A stretch of DNA of 64,000 bases from an uncultured beta proteobacterium (GTDB lineage Bacteria; Pseudomonadota; Gammaproteobacteria; Burkholderiales; SG8-39): positions 31,233 through 95,232 of the forward strand of contig CAIYPG010000076.1 in NCBI GenBank assembly GCA_903928055.1, given 5' to 3'. A model generated the notes under the pieces. That model was given only the letters and a program-made list of their open reading frames with translations. It had not been told where the DNA came from and did not search any database. Shown here piece after piece: positions 25,211 through 34,558 of the stretch (the stretch's first letter is position 1; each line of letters begins with the position of its first letter). Made by a program: the position numbers and the translations under genes.

Positions 25211-25632
25211 TGTTCAATCCCAGCCGCGAGCAGGTTCGTCGGTTTTTTTCCGAAACATGGGATAAGTACCGGCTTGGCGCTCCGCTGGCCGGTGCTGAGC
25301 AACAGGCGCTGGACGCCATCCTGCTCCACCCCGAGTATCACGACCTGCTGACCCGCCCCGATGAATCGGTTCAGGCGGAGTACACGCCGGAAACAGGACA
25401 GATGAATCCATTCCTGCATCTGAGCTTGCACCTGGCCATTGAAGAGCAACTGGCGATTGACCAACCGGCCGGCATTCGTGCCGAATTCCAGCGCATTCTC
25501 CGCGAGGCGGAAGACCGTCACGAAGCGCTGCACAAGGTGCTGGAGTGCCTCGGCGAATCAATCTGGCAGGCTCAGCGCAACGGCGCACCGCTTGACGGCA
25601 CATCCTACCTGGATTGTCTGCGACATCACTGA
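25210..25632 (+). CDS. DUF1841 family protein
   Basis: A 140-residue soluble protein of the DUF1841 family of unknown function. Family marks: [21 protein letters not shown] at the start, LLHPEYHDLL near 37, and MNPFLHLSLHLAIEEQLAIDQPAGIR near 64-89. It is helical and rich in His and Glu. It overlaps nth by one base, the usual order in betaproteobacteria, which is why I think the pyrD-to-DUF1841 block is one operon. Confidence 0.88.
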   Translation: MFNPSREQVRRFFSETWDKYRLGAPLAGAEQQALDAILLHPEYHDLLTRPDESVQAEYTPETGQMNPFLHLSLHLAIEEQLAIDQPAGIRAEFQRILREAEDRHEALHKVLECLGESIWQAQRNGAPLDGTSYLDCLRHH

Positions 25633-25647
25633 CCAAAAAGTGTCAGG

Positions 25648-25679
25648 CACAAACAAGAACGGCGACCGAAGCCGCCGTT
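25648..25679 (-). terminator. Intrinsic terminator with UUCG tetraloop, for the cytochrome c pair
   Basis: On the - strand a perfect nine-base-pair stem (25671-25679 with 25658-25666) closes a UUCG tetraloop at 25667-25670. A T-rich run, CTTGTTTGTG, follows at 25648-25657. It lies between the convergent DUF1841 and cytochrome c genes and faces the cytochrome side. The stem could also act weakly on the other strand. Confidence 0.65.
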
Positions 25680-25699
25680 TGCAATGCCAACCCGCCGGC

Positions 25700-26035
25700 T
25701 CAGTGCTTGACGTACAAGGGCCCGGTTCTGGAAGAGAACCATGCCGTCACATCGTCAATGTCCTTGGCACTCAATGCCTGCGCCTGTCCACCCATGATGG
25801 CGTTCTTGCGGGCGCCGGACTTGTAGTCCTTCAATGCTTTGGCAAGGTAGTCGACATGCTGCCCCGCAAGTACCGGATACTCCGGTTGCAGCGGCTTGTC
25901 GCCATTTTCCCCATGACAAGCTCCACATACCGCCTTGGCCTTGGCCTGGCCCGCAGCAATGTCACCACCGGCAACTGCAGCAGCCGAATAGGCCGACGCC
26001 AATCCGCAAATCAGTATCGCGAAAAGCCCCCTCAT
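25700..26035 (-). CDS. Small periplasmic cytochrome c
   Basis: A 111-residue class I cytochrome c. The signal peptide MRGLFAILICGLASAYSAAAVAG is followed by GDIAAGQAKAKAVCGACHGENG with one haem motif (CGACH) near residue 37. A candidate Met ligand is in AIMGGQAQALS. It overlaps the start of its partner cytochrome by four bases. Pairs of this kind resemble the cytochrome c4/c553 type used to feed terminal oxidases, but the partner is not visible. Confidence 0.9.
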   Translation of the reverse strand: MRGLFAILICGLASAYSAAAVAGGDIAAGQAKAKAVCGACHGENGDKPLQPEYPVLAGQHVDYLAKALKDYKSGARKNAIMGGQAQALSAKDIDDVTAWFSSRTGPLYVKH

Positions 26036-26373
26036 TTGCCCGCCCCCCCGTAATAAGCCGCAAGGGCCGCCATGTCCTGATCCGAAAGCGACCTGGCAAT
26101 CCCCGTCATGGAAGGATGGCTGCGTTCACCCGCACGGTAAGCCTGCAATGCCTTCACGATGTACGCAGGCGACTGTCCGGCAATCTTGGGCACGTGGTAG
26201 ACCATCGGAAATGCCGTGTGGTAGTTCTCAAGCCCGTGGCAGCCAATGCACATCGAGATGTGCCCCCGGGTGGCCGGCGTCGGACTGGCCGGAGCTGCCG
26301 ACTGCGCATGAGCTCCCCCGGCGAACAGTCCGATGGCGAGTACCGCGCCAATCTTTCCCATCACAATTCTCAT
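26032..26373 (-). CDS. Small periplasmic cytochrome c, upstream partner
   Basis: A 113-residue class I cytochrome c with a signal peptide (cleavage near AHAQS) and one haem motif, CIGCHGLENYHTAFP, near residue 42. A candidate Met ligand is in SHPSMTGIA near 88. It is the first gene of a two-gene operon with the cytochrome at 25700-26035. The haem motif is followed by ENYHTAFP rather than the common GxxG, a subtype also seen in soluble betaproteobacterial cytochromes. Confidence 0.88.
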   Translation of the reverse strand: MRIVMGKIGAVLAIGLFAGGAHAQSAAPASPTPATRGHISMCIGCHGLENYHTAFPMVYHVPKIAGQSPAYIVKALQAYRAGERSHPSMTGIARSLSDQDMAALAAYYGGAGK

Positions 26374-26501
26374 TATGGAATCTCAATTAAAAGGTCACGG
26401 CGCGGAATCGCCTGACAAGCGCGCGATTTTAGCTGAAGCCCGCCAATCAGGTCAAAACCCTCGGCCAATGTAGAAGTCCGAAGTGCGCATTTGCGACCGG
26501 C

Positions 26502-26530
26502 TTACGGTACCTTGAACACATCGCTATAAT
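26502..26530 (+). promoter_or_regulatory. Sigma-70 type promoter for the moxR/VWA pair
   Basis: TTACGG at 26502-26507, a 17-base spacer, then a perfect TATAAT at 26525-26530. The start point would be near 26537, 29 bases ahead of the moxR start. The -35 half is weak, the -10 half strong. Confidence 0.6.
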
Positions 26531-26565
26531 GACGGCCTTCACTCCCTAAAGGCAAGGCTTCCGTC

Positions 26566-27411
26566 ATGCGCTTCCAAGGCTCCTCCACCTATGTCGCCAC
26601 TGATGATCTCATGCTCGCGGTCAACGCAGCCGTCACACTGGAACGCCCACTGCTGGTCAAGGGCGAGCCCGGAACCGGCAAGACAAAACTGGCTGAGGAA
26701 GTCGCCAGTGCGCTCGGCATGCCGCTTCTTGAATGGCACGTCAAATCGACCACAAAGGCGCAGCAGGGTCTCTATGAATATGATGCCGTGTCGCGCCTGC
26801 GCGACTCGCAGCTTGGAGACCAGCGCGTCAAGGACATCTCGAACTACATCGTCAAGGGAACGTTGTGGCAGGCATTCTCCTACGACAAGCCCGTGGTACT
26901 GCTGATTGACGAGGTCGACAAGGCGGACATCGAGTTCCCCAATGACCTGCTGCGGGAACTCGACCGCATGGAGTTCTTTGTTTATGAGACACGTGAATTG
27001 GTCAAAGCCAAGCACCGGCCCATCGTGTTCATCACCTCCAACAATGAAAAAGAGCTGCCCGATGCCTTCCTGCGCCGGTGCTTTTTCCATTACATCCGGT
27101 TCCCCGACAAGGAAACCATGGAAAAAATCGTCGAGGTCCACTACCCCGGCATCAAGCAGACGTTGTTGCGCGAGGCACTGCGCACGTTCTTCGAAGTCCG
27201 GGAAGTCCCCGGCCTGAAAAAGAAGCCATCGACATCGGAGTTGCTTGACTGGCTGAAGCTGCTGCTGGCCGAAGACATTCCTCCGGACGCGCTGCGCAGC
27301 CAGGACAACAAGAAAATCATCCCGCCGCTTCACGGCGCACTGCTCAAGAATGAGCAGGATGTCCATCTGTTTGAAAAGCTGGTGTTCATGACACGCCAGA
27401 GCCGCAACTAG
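26566..27411 (+). CDS. MoxR-family AAA+ ATPase
   Basis: A 281-residue AAA+ ATPase. Walker A is GEPGTGKT at 33-40, Walker B VVLLIDEVDKAD near 110, and sensor region VFITSNNEKELPDAFLRRC near 155. MoxR proteins act as chaperones that insert cofactors or activate a partner. The partner here is almost surely the VWA protein 30 bases downstream. This subfamily (close to CoxD-type) often occurs with CoxE-like proteins outside carbon monoxide dehydrogenase clusters. The target enzyme is not in the window. Confidence 0.88.
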   Translation: MRFQGSSTYVATDDLMLAVNAAVTLERPLLVKGEPGTGKTKLAEEVASALGMPLLEWHVKSTTKAQQGLYEYDAVSRLRDSQLGDQRVKDISNYIVKGTLWQAFSYDKPVVLLIDEVDKADIEFPNDLLRELDRMEFFVYETRELVKAKHRPIVFITSNNEKELPDAFLRRCFFHYIRFPDKETMEKIVEVHYPGIKQTLLREALRTFFEVREVPGLKKKPSTSELLDWLKLLLAEDIPPDALRSQDNKKIIPPLHGALLKNEQDVHLFEKLVFMTRQSRN

Positions 27412-27441
27412 TCCCCACCCTCCCAGGACAGCGCACGCACC

Positions 27442-28617
27442 ATGCTCGCCGGTTTTTTCCTGAAGCTGAAGGAAGCCAAGATTCCGGTTTCCATCAAGGA
27501 ATACCTCACATTGATGGAAGGGATGAAACAAGGCGTCATCTCGCCCTCGATCGAGGACTTCTACTACCTGTCACGCATGACGCTGGTGAAGGACGAGGCA
27601 AACTACGACAAGTTCGACAAGGCCTTCGGTGCGTTCTTCCATGGCGTAGAGACGCTGGTGGGCGCCCAGATTGACCTGCCGCTGGAATGGCTGCTCAAAC
27701 AGGCGGAGTTGCACCTTTCCCCTGAAGAAAAAGCCGCCATTGAGGGCATGGGCGGCTGGGAAAAGCTCATGGAAACGCTCAAACAGCGCCTTGAAGAGCA
27801 GAAGGAGCGGCATCAGGGCGGCAATAAGATGATCGGCACGGCGGGAACATCGCCCTTTGGAGCCTTTGGCTACAACCCTGAGGGCGTACGCATCGGCCAG
27901 AAGAAGTCCCGCAACCGCAGTGCGGTGAAAGTCTGGGACCAGCGCGAGTATCGCAACCTCGACGACAAGATAGAACTGGGCACGCGCAACCTGAAAATTG
28001 CGCTGCGGCGCCTTCGTCGCTTTGCCAGGGAAGGCGCACCGGACGAACTGGACCTGGACGGCACCATCAACCGCACGGCCAAGAACGCCGGATATCTGGA
28101 CATCGCCATGCGGCCCGAACGCCGCAACACTGTCAAAGTGCTGATGTTTCTGGACATCGGCGGCTCGATGGATGATCACATCAAGCTGTGCGAAGAACTG
28201 TTCTCGGCATCGAAAACCGAGTTCAAGCACCTGGAGTATTTCTACTTCCACAACTGCCTATACGACTACGTGTGGAAAGACAACAAGCGCCGGCGCGAAG
28301 AACGTACCCGCACCTGGGACATCCTGCACAAGTACAGCCACGACTACAAGATCATCTTTGTCGGCGATGCATCGATGAGCCCCTACGAAATCCTTGAACC
28401 CGGCGGTTCGGTCGAATACCACAACGATGAAGCCGGCAAGGTCTGGATGCAACGGATGCTGGATGTCTACCACAAGGCCATCTGGCTCAACCCGGAACCC
28501 GAGGAGGTCTGGTCCTATCGCCAGTCCACCCAGATCATCAAGGAAGTCATGGGAAATCGCATGTTTCCCACAACCATCGGCGGAATCGAGCGCGCCATGC
28601 GCGCATTGAACAAGTAG
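27442..28617 (+). CDS. VWA domain protein, CoxE-like
   Basis: A 391-residue cytoplasmic protein with a C-terminal von Willebrand A domain. The metal-site motif is FLDIGGSMDDH near 234-244, a DxGxS variant, followed by FFHNCLYDYVW and IFVGDASMSPYEI. The N-terminal half is helical with a charged middle (ALRRLRRFAREG). It forms a chaperone pair with the MoxR ATPase 30 bases upstream; such pairs mature metalloenzymes or load metal. No substrate can be named. Confidence 0.85.
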   Translation: MLAGFFLKLKEAKIPVSIKEYLTLMEGMKQGVISPSIEDFYYLSRMTLVKDEANYDKFDKAFGAFFHGVETLVGAQIDLPLEWLLKQAELHLSPEEKAAIEGMGGWEKLMETLKQRLEEQKERHQGGNKMIGTAGTSPFGAFGYNPEGVRIGQKKSRNRSAVKVWDQREYRNLDDKIELGTRNLKIALRRLRRFAREGAPDELDLDGTINRTAKNAGYLDIAMRPERRNTVKVLMFLDIGGSMDDHIKLCEELFSASKTEFKHLEYFYFHNCLYDYVWKDNKRRREERTRTWDILHKYSHDYKIIFVGDASMSPYEILEPGGSVEYHNDEAGKVWMQRMLDVYHKAIWLNPEPEEVWSYRQSTQIIKEVMGNRMFPTTIGGIERAMRALNK

Positions 28618-28632
28618 CCGGAGAAGACTGGT

Positions 28633-31600
28633 TCAATTCCCGGTCCGGGGCACAAGGAAACAGGTTTCGAATTCAGTCGCCGGCACCGGCCTGCCGCCGT
28701 AGTAGCCCTGATATTCGTCGCATCCCATGCTCCTCAGCGTGGCAAGCTGTTCGGCGGTTTCGACGCCCTCGGCGATAACCCGCAACCGCAGGCTGTGCCC
28801 CATCTCGACCACTGCCCTGACGATGGCCTGATCATCGGCACTGGTCGGCAATTCAGCGACAAAGGACTGGTCTATTTTCACTGCACTGATCTGAAAGCGG
28901 CGCAGGTAGTTGAGCGAGGAGTAGCCCATACCAAAATCGTCGATCATCACCGCCACGCCAAGTTCGCGGACCTGGCGCAGCACGGCAGCACTCTCCTCAA
29001 CACCGCGGATCAGGGTCGTTTCGGTCATTTCGATTTCCAGCAATGCCGGTCTCACCTGATGGCGGACAAGCGCCTCCCGTATCACATCCGGCAGGCTGTC
29101 TGCGAACTGCCGCGCGGAGACATTGACCGCCACGGAAATGGCACTGCGGCCCTTCCACCGTCCAATCTGCGCGCACACCTCCTCAATCACCCACCGGCCC
29201 AATGGAACGATCAGTCCGGTTTCTTCGAGTACCTGGATAAATGTTTCCGGCGAGAGAAGTCCCCGTACAGGATGGTTCCAGCGCAGCAAGGCTTCCGCCC
29301 CCGAAAGCACACCAGTGTCGGTCGTGAATTTCGGCTGAAAGTAAACGACAAATTGTCCCTGCTCAAACGCCCGGCGGATGCTCATCTCCAGATTCAGCCG
29401 ATCCACCGCCCGGGCATTCATTTCTGGCGCAAAGAAACGGTAGCAATTGCGGCCGCTTTCCTTTGCAAAATACATTGCTGTATCAGCATTGCGCATCAGC
29501 GTCGGCGCATCAGTCCCATCGTCAGGAAATACACTGATGCCGACGCTGGCCGTGGAATTCAGCATGCTGCCGCCGATGCTGAAATTGTCCGACATGCTGC
29601 TGATGATCTTCTGGGCGACCTGCCCTGCGTCCTCCGCATGTTTCAAACCTTCCAGCACCACAACAAATTCATCCCCGCCGATGCGGGCCAGCGTATCCCC
29701 GCGACGCAGCGTCGCTTCAATCCTTGCCGCAACCTCTCCCAGCAGCATGTCGCCAACATCATGGCCAAGCGAGTCATTGATCTGCTTGAACCGGTCCAGG
29801 TCGATGAACATGATGGCCAGCAATTCACCCTGCCGTTTTGCGTTCACCAGCCCCTGCTGCAACCTGTCGCCCAGCAGCAAGCGGTTCGGCAGACCGGTCA
29901 AGGCATCCCGCGTGGCCAGTTCTTCAATGCGGCGCGCGCTGCGTTTGCGTTCGGTAATGTCGACAATTGAGGACAGGATGTAATGCTCTCCACCGAAATC
30001 GATCACCTCTGCCGACAGCAACACGTCCGCCTTCTCGCCTGAGCGGAGGTAGAACTGCGCCTCCCGGTCGCGCACGGACGTGCCGGCGGCAAGCAACTGG
30101 ATGACATGCTCACGCTCTGACGGGTCAACCCAGATATCCAACAGCCCCAGGTTGGTGCCGATGATTTCATCGCGCGACCAGCCAAACAACCGTTCCCAGG
30201 CATCATTGACATCAACATGCACGCCATCCTCGAAGCGGCTGATGACGATGGCCGCCGGACTGGACCGGAAGATCGTGGCAAAACGCTCCTCGGACTGTCG
30301 CAACAAACGCTCGGCACGCTTCATCTCGGTGATATCCACGATCTGGCACAGCATCACCGGCTCCCCGCCCAGATCCAGGGACGATGCAGCAAAGAGCACA
30401 TCCAGCACATCACCATCCTTGCGGTAGAACCGGGTTTCCGCGCCGGCCACCATCCCGTGCGTAAGCAACTCCGTCCGGATTGCATCCCGATCCTCAACGT
30501 CCACCCAGATATTCAAATCGGTGGTGGTGGTGCGTCCGAGCACCTCCGAGCGCTCATACCCCATCAGCAGCAGCCAGGCCTGATTGACTTCATAGAGATA
30601 GCCGTTGTCCACGCCGCTGATGGATATCGGCTGGGGGCTCGCCTGGATGATGTCTTCGAGGCGGCGCTTGGATTCACGCAGGCTCTGCTCGGCACGCTTC
30701 TGCACGGTGATGTTCCGGCCGACACCGCGATATCCCCGAAACACACCGGCGGCATCAAAGTAGGGCACACCACTGGTTTCAATGTGACGCGGCTCGCCAT
30801 TCTCGGCAGCGTATTCCCCCAGCAATCCGTGAAAAGGCTCACGCCTCTTCAATGCTCCGCAATGGGCCTCCCAATCATCCGCAGTCATGTTGCTGACCGG
30901 AAGCTCCCATGACAACTTGCCGATTACGTCCAGCGGATTCCGTCCCGTGGCCGCGCGGTACCCCGGAGACAGATAGGTATATCGAAGGTTCTCGTCCTGC
31001 TCCCACACCCAGTCGGCAGACAGATCGGAAAGACTCCGGAAACGGTCTTCGCTCGCCCGGGCCTGTTTGACGGCGCGACGGCGCTCGGCACTCACCGCAG
31101 CGAGTATCAGTGTCGTCAGCGCCAGAAACGTCAGAAAGCCATGAACGACAACCAGCTCCTGCCCCGGCTCGGTCGGAAACGGACTGAAACCATGAACCAC
31201 GCCGGCTATGGCGATCGATGCAATCAGGACATTGAATGTCGCGACTTCACGCAACCGCAGCTGAACGGCCGGCCAGAGCGCCAGTGAAAAAAGGACATAC
31301 CAGAGGAGATACTGCAGTGGCCCGCCACCCACGCGAGTCGATAGAAAAGCCCCTGCCAGAAGGACGAACGCTGCAGCCATCGCTGGGCGTGCCAAGCGGG
31401 CAAGATCCCGGTCGAGCATGGGGCGCGCGGCCCAGGCAAGCAGCAGCGTCCCGAAATACATGGCCCCCTGCACATCGCCGGCCCACCAGCCCAGCCAGGC
31501 CTTGAACATCTGCGCGCCTGAAAAATATCCCAGCAGCACGAATGCACCGACCCCCAGGGTCGCAGACAACGCGGCGCCAAAGCACGCTGCAGCCAGTCCG

Positions 31601-31956
31601 GTCAGGAGATTGCGGACGCCGGTCACGCCAACTTGCTTGCGCATCCATTGTGTAACAGCAAGCCACGCGACTGTGGTCGGTACCGCTCCAATCAGGGCCC
31701 GCCACTGTGAGGCATCGTTCAACAGCGCACCGATATACAATCCGGCAAATATGCCGGGCGCGTAACGCCAGCCCCCCAGCAACAAGGCACTTAGGGCTAT
31801 TCCTGCCGGAGGCCATATCAGGGACGCAGCGCCACTGGCTGTGGCAAAACGCAAGCCCAGTTCCGTGGCCAGAATGCAGATTACGGCGAGAACCCCAAGC
31901 CGGAAACCGTAATGTTGACGCCAGAACGCTTGAACCAACCTGCTCCTCCCGCGCAC
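28633..31956 (-). CDS. MASE1-PAS-GGDEF-EAL cyclic-di-GMP signalling protein
   Basis: A 1107-residue membrane sensor. Residues 1 to about 300 form a MASE1-like membrane sensor of about eight helices (LRFATASGAASLIWPPAGIALSALLLGG near 35). Three PAS domains follow (about 315-680), each beginning with an RFRSLSDLSADWVWEQ or RFATIF-type helix. A GGDEF domain has RIGGDEFVVVLEG near 765, and an EAL domain has GAEALLRWNHP near 885 and MIDDFGMGYSSLN. Both catalytic signatures look intact, so it could make and break c-di-GMP. It starts with GTG. A GspE-like ATPase lies downstream; c-di-GMP is a known regulator of MshE-type ATPases. Confidence 0.9.
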   Translation of the reverse strand: MRGRSRLVQAFWRQHYGFRLGVLAVICILATELGLRFATASGAASLIWPPAGIALSALLLGGWRYAPGIFAGLYIGALLNDASQWRALIGAVPTTVAWLAVTQWMRKQVGVTGVRNLLTGLAAACFGAALSATLGVGAFVLLGYFSGAQMFKAWLGWWAGDVQGAMYFGTLLLAWAARPMLDRDLARLARPAMAAAFVLLAGAFLSTRVGGGPLQYLLWYVLFSLALWPAVQLRLREVATFNVLIASIAIAGVVHGFSPFPTEPGQELVVVHGFLTFLALTTLILAAVSAERRRAVKQARASEDRFRSLSDLSADWVWEQDENLRYTYLSPGYRAATGRNPLDVIGKLSWELPVSNMTADDWEAHCGALKRREPFHGLLGEYAAENGEPRHIETSGVPYFDAAGVFRGYRGVGRNITVQKRAEQSLRESKRRLEDIIQASPQPISISGVDNGYLYEVNQAWLLLMGYERSEVLGRTTTTDLNIWVDVEDRDAIRTELLTHGMVAGAETRFYRKDGDVLDVLFAASSLDLGGEPVMLCQIVDITEMKRAERLLRQSEERFATIFRSSPAAIVISRFEDGVHVDVNDAWERLFGWSRDEIIGTNLGLLDIWVDPSEREHVIQLLAAGTSVRDREAQFYLRSGEKADVLLSAEVIDFGGEHYILSSIVDITERKRSARRIEELATRDALTGLPNRLLLGDRLQQGLVNAKRQGELLAIMFIDLDRFKQINDSLGHDVGDMLLGEVAARIEATLRRGDTLARIGGDEFVVVLEGLKHAEDAGQVAQKIISSMSDNFSIGGSMLNSTASVGISVFPDDGTDAPTLMRNADTAMYFAKESGRNCYRFFAPEMNARAVDRLNLEMSIRRAFEQGQFVVYFQPKFTTDTGVLSGAEALLRWNHPVRGLLSPETFIQVLEETGLIVPLGRWVIEEVCAQIGRWKGRSAISVAVNVSARQFADSLPDVIREALVRHQVRPALLEIEMTETTLIRGVEESAAVLRQVRELGVAVMIDDFGMGYSSLNYLRRFQISAVKIDQSFVAELPTSADDQAIVRAVVEMGHSLRLRVIAEGVETAEQLATLRSMGCDEYQGYYGGRPVPATEFETCFLVPRTGN

Positions 31957-32041
31957 CCGGCTTACACGAGAACCAATGACCGTGGCAAAGAAATCAACCC
32001 GGTACAGCCACCGGATATGCCCTGATTCCGCGCGGGCATTG

Positions 32042-33841
32042 TCAGTTCCGCACCGGCGGTGGCGCCACCTTGAATACCTCCTCGAAAGTGGTCAGCCCGG
32101 CCGCAATCTTCATGGCCCCACTGATGCGCAACGGCTTCATGCCCTCCTTGTATGCCTGATCGCGGATCTTGGCGGCATCCGCTTCGGCATGGATCAGGCG
32201 CTTGATCTCCACAGAAAGCAGCAGGATTTCATAAATGCCCATGCGCCCCATGTAGCCGGTATTGCGGCACTCAAGACAGCCTACGGCCTGATAGACATGC
32301 CCCGGACGCTTGGACTTCCAGGGCGCGACAAACTCTTCCCAGTTCGTGTCCTCGGTACGGTGGCCAAATGGCACTTTCAGCTTGCAATGCTTGCACAGTG
32401 TGCGCACCAGTCGCTGTGCCATCACGCCGAGGATGGTCGAGTTGATCAGGTATGGCGGAACCCCCAGGTCGAGCAGGCGCGTAATCGCCGCAGCGGCATC
32501 GTTGGTATGAAGCGTCGACAACACCAAGTGCCCCGTCAGTGCCGCCTGAATCGCCATCTCGGCCGTTTCAATGTCGCGGATTTCGCCAACCATGATGATG
32601 TCCGGATCCTGCCGCATCAGGGCACGCACGCCATCGGCAAAGTTCAGATCTATTCCGGCCTGTATCTGCATTTGGTTGAACGCCGGCTCGACCATTTCGA
32701 TCGGATCCTCGATGGTGCAGACATTGACCTCGGGCGTTGCTAGCGACTTGAGCGTGGAATACAGCGTGGTCGTCTTGCCCGAGCCGGTAGGCCCGGTCAC
32801 CAGGATGATGCCATTCGGCCGGGAAGTCATGCCGCCCCAGCGTGCTTGGTCATCCTCGGAGAATCCCAGTTCAGAGAAATCCTTGACCAGTACCTCCGGA
32901 TCGAAAATACGCATCACCAGCTTCTCGCCAAATGCTGTCGGCAGCGTGGAAAGGCGCAGTTCCGTCTCCAGCCCCTCGGCCGTGCGTGTCTTTATCCGGC
33001 CGTCCTGCGGGCGGCGCTTTTCGACCACGTCCATGCGCCCGAGAATCTTGATGCGGCTGGTCATCGCCGCCATCACTGCGGCTGGAATGCGGTAAACCTC
33101 ATGCAGCACGCCATCGATGCGGAATCGCACGATGCCAACATCACGCCGGGGCTCCATGTGGATGTCACTGGCACGCTGGTCGAAGGCGTACTGCCACAGC
33201 CAGTCCACCACGTGCACAATGTGCTGGTCATTGGCATCGAGCTGCCCCTTGGTCTTGCCCAGCTCGACCAGTTGCTCGAAGTTGCCGATTCCGGAACGAT
33301 TCTCGCCGGAGCTGTTGCGTTCCGCGCCCTTGATGGACTTGGCAAGATTGTAGAACTCGACCTGGTAACGGCTGATATCCGTCGGGGTGGCCAGCACGCA
33401 CCGGATATCCAATCGCAGGATAGGCCCCAGTTCCTTTTTCCACGCAGTGATATAGGGTTCGCTCGTGGCGATGACCACTTCGCGGGTCGTGACCTCGACC
33501 GGCAGTATCTTGAAGCGGCCGGCATACTGGCTGGACATCACCTCGGTGACCGCCGAAAAATTGATCTTCAGCGGATCAATGTGGTAATACTCCAGCCCGA
33601 CCTTCTCGGCCAGCCACTGCGTCAGCATGTCGATGGATAGCAGCTTTTGCGGCGGGGCTGCACCACGCCATTTCTGATCCGCAATGACCACCAGCGGGTG
33701 GTGATCGCCGCGGTGCATGCGCCGTTCGGCAACCAGCCGGTCGGCATCCGCTCTTGTCACAAGGCCGTCTGCGACAAGCAGGTCAAGTATCTCGGGCAAG
33801 GTCAGCCGGTGTTCGGCGACCGTCTCTGAAGCAGTCTGCAT
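32042..33841 (-). CDS. GspE/PulE-family ATPase
   Basis: A 599-residue secretion or pilus ATPase. An N-terminal MshEN-like region (about 15-45, then 60-170) precedes the motor. Walker A is GPTGSGKT near 339, Walker B DPDIIMVGEIRD near 404, and a tetracysteine zinc site is at CKHCKL...CLECRN near 475-520. It is alone, not beside mshI-N, so it may power that pilus as MshE, a type II system, or something else. The start at 33841 is the best Met before the conserved part; no strong ribosome site is seen, and longer frames run into the peroxiredoxin gene on the other strand. Confidence 0.85.
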   Translation of the reverse strand: MQTASETVAEHRLTLPEILDLLVADGLVTRADADRLVAERRMHRGDHHPLVVIADQKWRGAAPPQKLLSIDMLTQWLAEKVGLEYYHIDPLKINFSAVTEVMSSQYAGRFKILPVEVTTREVVIATSEPYITAWKKELGPILRLDIRCVLATPTDISRYQVEFYNLAKSIKGAERNSSGENRSGIGNFEQLVELGKTKGQLDANDQHIVHVVDWLWQYAFDQRASDIHMEPRRDVGIVRFRIDGVLHEVYRIPAAVMAAMTSRIKILGRMDVVEKRRPQDGRIKTRTAEGLETELRLSTLPTAFGEKLVMRIFDPEVLVKDFSELGFSEDDQARWGGMTSRPNGIILVTGPTGSGKTTTLYSTLKSLATPEVNVCTIEDPIEMVEPAFNQMQIQAGIDLNFADGVRALMRQDPDIIMVGEIRDIETAEMAIQAALTGHLVLSTLHTNDAAAAITRLLDLGVPPYLINSTILGVMAQRLVRTLCKHCKLKVPFGHRTEDTNWEEFVAPWKSKRPGHVYQAVGCLECRNTGYMGRMGIYEILLLSVEIKRLIHAEADAAKIRDQAYKEGMKPLRISGAMKIAAGLTTFEEVFKVAPPPVRN

Positions 33842-34006
33842 GGGTGGACCGGGAGGAGGGATGCTGCAATATAACGACCCCCGCCCCGCAAGCATCCGCA
33901 CCCCGGAACGCCCGTCCGGCAACCTGAAATCGCCGGAAACGGTTATTCTTTCGCCCCACATCCGCTGCAAACGCGGCCATCCAACCCAGCCCACCAGGAG
34001 ACACAC

Positions 34007-34510
34007 ATGACCATCAAAGCAGGCGATCGCCTCCCCGAAGGAACACTCACCGAGTTCGTCGAAGTGGAAACAGCCGGTTGCAGCGTCGGCCCCAATGCAT
34101 TCAAGACTGCTGATCTGACAAAGGGCCGGAAAATTGCGATCTTCGGCCTGCCGGGTGCATTCACCCCGACCTGCTCCGCGAAACACGCACCGGGTTATAT
34201 CGCCAACTTCGACAAGCTCAAGGCTAAGGGCATCGACGAAATCTGGTGCATCTCCGTCAATGACGCCTTTGTGATGGGCGCCTGGGGGAAAGACCTGAAA
34301 GCGGGTGGAAAGGTCCGCATGATGGCAGATGGCTCTGCAGACTATACACGCAAGCTCGGCCTTGAAAATGACCTGACCGCGCGCGGCATGGGCATGCGTT
34401 CACAGCGCTACTCCCTGCTGGTGGATGATGGCGTCGTCAAGCAGGTCAACATTGAAGCACCGGGAAAATTCGAAGCCTCCTCCGCCGAGGCCATGCTCGC
34501 CCAGCTCTGA
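34007..34510 (+). CDS. Peroxiredoxin, Prx5-type
   Basis: A 167-residue thiol peroxidase. The peroxidatic Cys is Cys56 in PGAFTPTCSAKH, the motif typical of the Prx5/AhpE group. Also seen are EIWCISVNDAFVMGAWG near 77 and the C-terminal VVKQVNIEAPGKFEASSAE. It reduces hydrogen peroxide and organic peroxides. AGGAG precedes the ATG. It is convergent with htpG, and the two share a long hairpin at their 3' ends. Confidence 0.93.
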   Translation: MTIKAGDRLPEGTLTEFVEVETAGCSVGPNAFKTADLTKGRKIAIFGLPGAFTPTCSAKHAPGYIANFDKLKAKGIDEIWCISVNDAFVMGAWGKDLKAGGKVRMMADGSADYTRKLGLENDLTARGMGMRSQRYSLLVDDGVVKQVNIEAPGKFEASSAEAMLAQL

Positions 34511-34523
34511 GCACCACCGACGG

Positions 34524-34558
34524 TCTGGACGCCGGCGGTCAGGCCGCCGGCGTCCAGA
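34524..34558. terminator. Long hairpin between convergent peroxiredoxin and htpG genes
   Basis: A perfect 15-base inverted repeat: TCTGGACGCCGGCGG (34524-34538), a five-base loop, and its complement at 34544-34558. The loop holds part of the htpG stop (complement of 34539-34541). No T-run follows on either strand, so it may be a stabilising or bidirectional structure rather than a classic terminator. Confidence 0.55.
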
